Below are positions 59,305 through 64,000 of a stretch of DNA of 64,000 nt, piece after piece (position 1 is the first letter of the stretch; each line of letters starts with the position of its first letter). The stretch is taken from positions 5,323,501 through 5,387,500 of the forward strand of contig NW_025963548.1 of NCBI RefSeq assembly GCF_910591885.1. The letters are read 5' to 3'. The DNA is from Bombus terrestris. Taxonomy: Eukaryota > Arthropoda > Insecta > Hymenoptera > Apidae. The notes beneath the pieces were generated by a model that was given only the letters and a program-made list of their open reading frames with translations, had not been told where the DNA came from and searched no databases. A program made the translations under genes and the position numbers.

Positions 59305-60175
59305 TGAACAATTACGTTATAACGCATAACGGTATATTGCATCACGCATAGGAAGTATAACGTTATATTGCATCACTATAGTTCGTATAACGTTATATTG
59401 CATCAATATAGGACGTATAACGTTATATTGCATCACTATAGGACGTGTAATGTTATATTGCATCACTATTTGACGTATAACGTTTTATACTATTACGTAA
59501 TAACGTATAGCGTTACATTCCATCACTATAGGACGTATAACGTTATATTGCATCACTATATGACGTATACGGTTATGAACCATTACGTTATAACGCATAA
59601 CGTTATATTGCATCACTATAGGACGTATAGCGTCATATACTATTGCGTTATAATGTATAACGGTATATTCCATCACTATATGACGCATAACGTTATGAAC
59701 CATTACGTTATAACGCATAACGTTATATTGCATCACTATAGGACGTATAACGTTATATTGCAATACTATATGACGTATAACGTTATGAACTATTACGTTG
59801 TAACGCATAACATTATATTGCAATACTATATGACGTATAACGTTATGAACTATTACGTTATAACGCATAACGTTATATTGCATCACTATAGGACGTATAA
59901 CGTTATATTGCATCACTATAGGACGTATAGCGTCATATACTATTGCGCTATAATGTATAACGTTATATTGCATCACTATATGACGTACAACGTTATGAAC
60001 TATTACGTTGTAACGCATAACGTTATATTGCATCACTATAGGACGTGTAATGTTATATTGCATCACTATTTGACGTATAAAGTTTTGTACTATTACGTAA
60101 TAACGTATAACGTTATATTGCATCACTATAGGACGTATAACGTTATATTGCATCACTATATGACGTATAACGTTA
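59271..60175 (+). repeat. 871-bp tandem HOR, copy 2
   Basis: Copy 2 lost 60 bp near 59,790 (the tataaactatagtg pair) and gained about 60 bp near 59,840-59,910, so the overall length is unchanged. Confidence 0.86.
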
Positions 60176-61523
60176 TATTACATTACTATATGACGTATAA
60201 CGTTATGAACTATTACGTTATAACGCATAACGTTATATTGCATCACTATAGGACGTATAACGTTATATTGCAACACTATATGACGTATACCGTTATGAAC
60301 TATTACGTTATAACGCATAACGTTATGTTGCAACACTATATCACGTATAGCGTGTTGTTCTATTACGTAATAACGTATAACGTTATATTGCATCACTATA
60401 GGACGTATAACGTTATATTGCATCACTATATGACGTATAACGTTATATTACATTACTATATGACGTATAACGTTATGAACTATTACGTTAAAACGCATAA
60501 CGTTATATTGCATCACTATATGACGTATATCGTTATATTCCATCACTATAGGACGTATATCGTTATATTGCATCACTATAGGACGTATAGCGTCTAATAC
60601 TATTGCGTTATAATGTATAACGGTATATTGCATCACTATATGACGTATAACGTTTTGTACCATTACGTAATAAGGTATAACGTTATATTGCATCACTGTA
60701 GGACGTATAACGTTATATTGCATTACTATATGACGTATAACGTTATGAACTATTACGTTATAACGCATAACGTTATGTTGCAACACTATAGGACGTATAG
60801 CGTCATATTCTATTGCGTTATAACGTATAACGGTATATTCCATCACCATATGACGCATCACGTTATGAACTATTACGTTATAACGCATAATGGTATGTTG
60901 CATCACTATATGACGTACAACGTTATGAAATATTAAGTTGTAACGCATAACGTTATACTGCATCACTATAGGACGTATAACGTTATATTGCATCACTATA
61001 TCAAGTATACCGTTATGAACTACTACATTATAATGTATAACGTTATATTGCAACACTATAGGACGTATAGCGTCATATTCTATTGCGTTATAACGTATAA
61101 CGGTATATTCCATCATCATATGACGCATAACGTTATGAACTATTACGTTATAACGCATAACGGTATATTGCATCACTATAGGACGTATAACGTTATATTG
61201 CATTACTATATGACGTATAACGTTATGAACTATTACGTTAAAACGCATAACGTTATATTGCATCACTATATGACGTATAACGTTTTGCACTATTACGTAA
61301 TAAGGTATAACGTTATATTGCATCACTATAGGACGTGTATCGTTATATTGCATCACTATAGGACGTATAGCGTCTAATACTATTGCGTTATAATGTATAA
61401 CGGTATATTGCATCACTATATGACGTGTAACGTTTTGTACCATTACGTAATAAGGTATAACGTTATATTGCATCACTGTAGGACGTATAACGTTACATTG
61501 CATCACTATAGGACGTGTAATGT
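60176..61523 (+). repeat. Satellite segment with ~780-bp internal repetition
   Basis: The cactgtagg A occurs at 60,694 and 61,474 (780 bp, 26 monomers) in the same B'-A-A setting. Other cactgtagg sites are near 30,243, 33,337, 43,847, 48,050 and 52,375. No J31 occurs between 59,343 and 62,852, the longest J31-free stretch in the window. Confidence 0.85.
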
Positions 61524-62033
61524 TATATTGCATCACTATTTGACGTATAACGTTTTGTACTATTACGTAATAACGTATAGCGTTACATTGCATCACTATA
61601 GGACGTATAACGTTATATTGCATCACTATATGAAGTATACCGTTATGAACTATTACATTATAACGTATAACGTTATATTGCATCACCATGTGACGTATAA
61701 AGTTTTGTACTATTACGTAATATCGTATAACGTTATATTGCATCACTATAGGACGTATAACGTTATATTGCATCACTACATGAAGTATACCGTTATGAAC
61801 TATTACATTATACCGTATAACGTTATATTGCATCACCATGTGACGTATAAAATTTTGTACTATTACGTGATATCGTATAACGTTATATGGCATCACTATA
61901 GGACGTATAACGTTATATTGCATCACTTCATGAACTATACCGTTATGAACTATTACAGTATACCGTATAACGTTATATTGCATCAGCATGTGACGTATAA
62001 CGTTTTGTACTATTACGTAATAACGTATAACGT
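61524..62033 (+). repeat. L module 10 (17 monomers)
   Basis: The signature is at 61,924. The last B' reads acgtaataacg instead of acgtagtaacg, and one B' reads taaaattttg. It is followed by S29 at 62,044. Confidence 0.88.
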
Positions 62034-62195
62034 TATATTGCATCACTATCGACATATAACGTTATATTGCATCACTATATCAAGTATACCGTTATGAACT
62101 ACTACATTATAACGTATAACGTTATATTGCATCACCATGTGACGTATAACGTTTTGTACCATTACGCAATAAGGTATAACGTTAGATTGCATCAC
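62019..62195 (+). repeat. Local S29 duplication (copy at 62,468-62,644)
   Basis: S29 and five following monomers recur 449 bp downstream (15 monomers minus one base). The first copy has acgcaataagg near 62,164 and gttagattgc. Confidence 0.85.
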
Positions 62196-62467
62196 TATAG
62201 GACGTGTAATGTTATATTGCATCACTATTTGACGTATAACGTTTTGTACTATTACGTAATAACGTATAGCGTTACATTGCATCACTATAGGACGTATAAC
62301 GTTATATTGCATCACTATATGAAGTATACCGTTATGAACTATTACATTATAACGTATAACGTTATATTGCATTACTATATGACGTATAACGTTATGAACT
62401 ATTACGTTATAACGCATAACGTTATATTGCCTCACTATATGACGTATAACGTGTTGTTCTATTACGT

Positions 62468-62644
62468 AATAACGTATAACGTTATATTGCATCACTATCG
62501 ACATATAACGTTATATTGCATCACTATATCAAGTATACCGTTATGAACTACTACATTATAACGTATAACGTTATATTGCATCACCATGTGACGTATAACG
62601 TTTTGTACCATTACGTAATAAGGTATAACGTTATATTGCATCAC
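62468..62644 (+). repeat. Second copy of the 62,019-62,195 segment
   Basis: S29 is at 62,493, preceded by the usual gttgttctatt B'. The first copy is preceded by tttgtactatt, showing a module exchange at the S29 boundary. Confidence 0.85.
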
Positions 62645-62872
62645 TATAGGACGTATAACGTTATATTGCATTACTATATGACGTATAACGTTATGAACTA
62701 TTACGTTATAACGCATAACGTTATGTTGCAACACTATAGGACGTATAGCGTCATATTCTATTTCGTTATAATGTATAACGGTATATTCCATCAATATATG
62801 ACGCATAACGTTATGAACTATTACGTTATAGCGCATAACGTTATATTGCATCACGCATAGGACGTATAACGT
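62591..62872 (+). repeat. Second copy of the 56,107-56,388 block
   Basis: It shares ccatcaatatatg and the cgt-preceded J31 (62,852). The order of the two blocks (this and the next) is the same as at 56.1-57.2 kb. Confidence 0.86.
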
Positions 62873-63073
62873 TACATTGCATCACTATAGGACGTTTAAC
62901 GTTATATTGCATCACTATAGGACGTATAACGTTATATTGCATCACTATAGGACGTATAGCGTCATACACTATTGCGCTATAATGTATAACGGTATATTGC
63001 ATCACTATATGACGTACAACGTTATGATCTATTACGTTGTAACGCATAACGTTATATTGCATCACTATAGGAC

Positions 63074-64000
63074 GTATAACGTTATATTGCATCACTATAG
63101 GACGTATAGCGTCTAATACTATTGCGTTATAATGTATAACGGTATATTGCATCACTGTATGACGTATAACGTTATGAACTATTACGTTATAACGCATAAC
63201 GGTATATTGCATCACGCATAGGACGTATAACGTTACATTGCATCACTATAGGACGTATAACGTTATATTGCATCACTATAGGACGTATAACGTTATATTG
63301 CATCACTATAGGACGTGTAATGTTATATTGCATCACTATTTGACGTATAACGTTTTGTACTATTACGTAATAACGTATAGCGTTACATTGCATCACTATA
63401 GGACGTATAACGTTATATTGCATCACTATATGAAGTATACCGTTATGAACTATTACATTATAGCGTATAACGTTATATTGCATCACCATGTGACGTATAA
63501 AGTTTTGTACTATTACGTAATACCGTATAACGTTATATTGCATCACTATAGGACGTATAACGTTATATTGCATCACTACATGAAGTATATCGTTATGAAC
63601 TATTACATTATACCGTATAACGTTTTATTGCATCACCATGTGACGTATAACGTTTTGTACTATTACATAGTAACGTATAACGCTATATTGCATCACAATA
63701 GGACGTATAACGTCATATTGCATCACTATATGACGTATAACGTTATATTGCATTACTATATGACGTATAACGTTATGAACTATTACGTTATAACGCATAA
63801 CGTTATATTGCCTCATCATATGACGTATAACGTTATGATCTATGACGTTATAACACCTAACGTTATATTGCATCACTATAGGACGTATAACGTCATATTG
63901 CATCACTATATGACGTATAACGTTATATTGCATTACTATATGACGTATAACGTTATGAACTATTACGTTGTAACGCATAACGTTATATTGCATTACTATA
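63074..64000 (+). repeat. Copy of the 56,380-57,216 block, cut by window edge
   Basis: J31 is at 63,213. The segment ends in the middle of an A monomer at base 64,000. A short L-like module (ctatttgacg to acatagtaacg) lies at about 63,324-63,683. Confidence 0.87.

Larger units (their letters stand above)
211..62511 (+). repeat. S29: 29-bp A variant, 10 sites
   Basis: This A monomer lost one base, giving cactatcgacatataacg. The motif starts at 221, 4254, 8490, 23704, 25263, 43037, 45047, 52644, 62044 and 62493. Eight copies follow a gttgttctatt B' monomer. All are followed by an A monomer with caagtataccgt. Ten copies with the same neighbours point to one ancestral deletion amplified with its module. 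Each copy shifts the frame by -1. Confidence 0.92.
570..63233 (+). repeat. J31: 31-bp punctuation monomer, 68 sites
   Basis: J31 is an A-like monomer with one extra base, giving the decamer cacgcatagg. The monomer runs from 10 bases before to 20 after these decamer starts: 580, 941, 1483, 2024, 2325, 4613, 4824, 5635, 6596, 6807, 7558, 7859, 8579, 8880, 9241, 10022, 10563, 10893, 13241, 13452, 14263, 15254, 15465, 17236, 18656, 19017, 20458, 21119, 22471, 22682, 22863, 24213, 26100, 27031, 27452, 29281, 30662, 31503, 32464, 32765, 33756, 34597, 35797, 36338, 36639, 37120, 38260, 39100, 39311, 39822, 40303, 41143, 41744, 44266, 45406, 46007, 48259, 50332, 53003, 53604, 55977, 56368, 56519, 58111, 58472, 59343, 62852, 63213. 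It nearly always follows a monomer ending cgg. Variants: tacgcatagg at 1483 and 10022, ctcgcatagg at 22863, cacgaatagg at 36639. Each copy moves the repeat phase and reading frame by one. Confidence 0.95.
1..64000 (+). repeat. 30-bp AT-rich satellite array filling the window
   Basis: Every stretch read is built from ~30-bp monomers in head-to-tail order. In the typical A monomer the key blocks are tatattgcat, cactata, gacgtataacgt. The repeat phase holds for long stretches and slips only at a small set of 29- or 31-bp monomers. About 2,130 monomers fit in the window. G+C is about 33%, yet each monomer carries two to three CpG. No inverted monomer and no unique sequence was seen, and both edges lie inside repeats. 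Arrays of this type are known from eukaryotic heterochromatin; the location on a chromosome and the species are not shown by the sequence. Confidence 0.98.

Noticed and set aside
60448..62055. 535-codon open frame on the - strand (and about 180 others on both strands) as protein-coding genes
   Set aside because: They are decapeptide repeats forced by the 30-bp period, overlap similar frames on the opposite strand, show no non-repeat domain, and end at 29- or 31-bp monomers or at chance stops.
1..64000. CRISPR array (about 30-bp repeats with about 30-bp alternating units)
   Set aside because: The alternating B units are themselves repeated hundreds of times, so there are no unique spacers, no leader and no cas genes.
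1..64000. Promoters or intrinsic terminators from tata blocks and palindromes
   Set aside because: The tata blocks and palindromes are part of every monomer, with no gene next to them and no U-tract pattern, so none can be singled out.
1..64000. Telomeric repeats, tRNA or rRNA genes, transposon ends or coding remnants
   Set aside because: None seen on either strand; all sequence fits the satellite monomer classes.
1..64000. Bacterial or phage origin of the window
   Set aside because: No coding sequence in 64 kb and a multi-level satellite of more than 2,000 monomers do not fit a compact prokaryotic or phage genome; an assembly artefact remains possible but does not explain the ordered variant families.

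Overview
The whole 64,000-base window is one satellite DNA array. From the first base to the last it consists of about 2,130 head-to-tail copies of a roughly 30-bp, AT-rich monomer (about one third G+C). Every monomer I followed has the same orientation. I see no unique sequence, real gene, RNA gene, transposon, CRISPR array or replication origin, and both window edges lie inside repeats, so the array continues outside. A contiguous array of this size and order points to a eukaryotic chromosome, for example centromeric, pericentromeric, subtelomeric or other heterochromatic satellite. The lineage cannot be told from the sequence.

The monomers fall into a few diverged classes. Class A starts tatattgcat and ends gtataacgt. 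Class B starts tatgaactatt; its subclass B' starts tttgtactatt or gttgttctatt. Class C (catatactattgcg, catattctattgcg or ctaatactattgcg) ends in cgg. Class D (tatgatctatgacg) ends in cacctaacgt. Order is strongly constrained: an A ending tagcgt is followed by C, an A carrying ccatgtgac is nearly always followed by B', and a B ending cgg is followed by a 31-bp punctuation monomer (J31, with cacgcatagg). A few off-length variants recur: J31, E31 (gaaggaataact), S29 (ctatcgacata), U29 (gctatacg) and two other 31-mers. Each recurs as a defined family, so they mark higher-order repeat (HOR) modules.

Layout. Bases 1-16 kb hold a ~6.5-kb block (461-6,994) repeated at 8,761-15,652, with internal ~2-kb modules. 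Bases 16-27 kb are a mosaic of shorter duplications, with 18.7-19.9 kb repeated at 20.8-21.9 kb. Bases 27-35 kb hold HORs of 3.1 and 4.05 kb. Bases 34.8-40.6 kb hold a ~2.6-kb block and its shortened copy. Bases 41-56 kb hold a mosaic of near-identical blocks in the order a-b-c-b'-a'-c'. Bases 56-64 kb hold an 871-bp tandem pair and a block at 56.4-57.2 kb that returns at the window end. Several marker variants are confined to parts of the window, the pattern expected from local amplification by unequal exchange or conversion.

The many long open frames on both strands are by-products of the 30-bp (10-codon) period. They read as degenerate decapeptides such as HHYRTYNVIL and end where an off-length monomer shifts the frame. 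They should not be annotated as proteins. All comparisons here were made by eye; percentage identities and exact breakpoints need an alignment.
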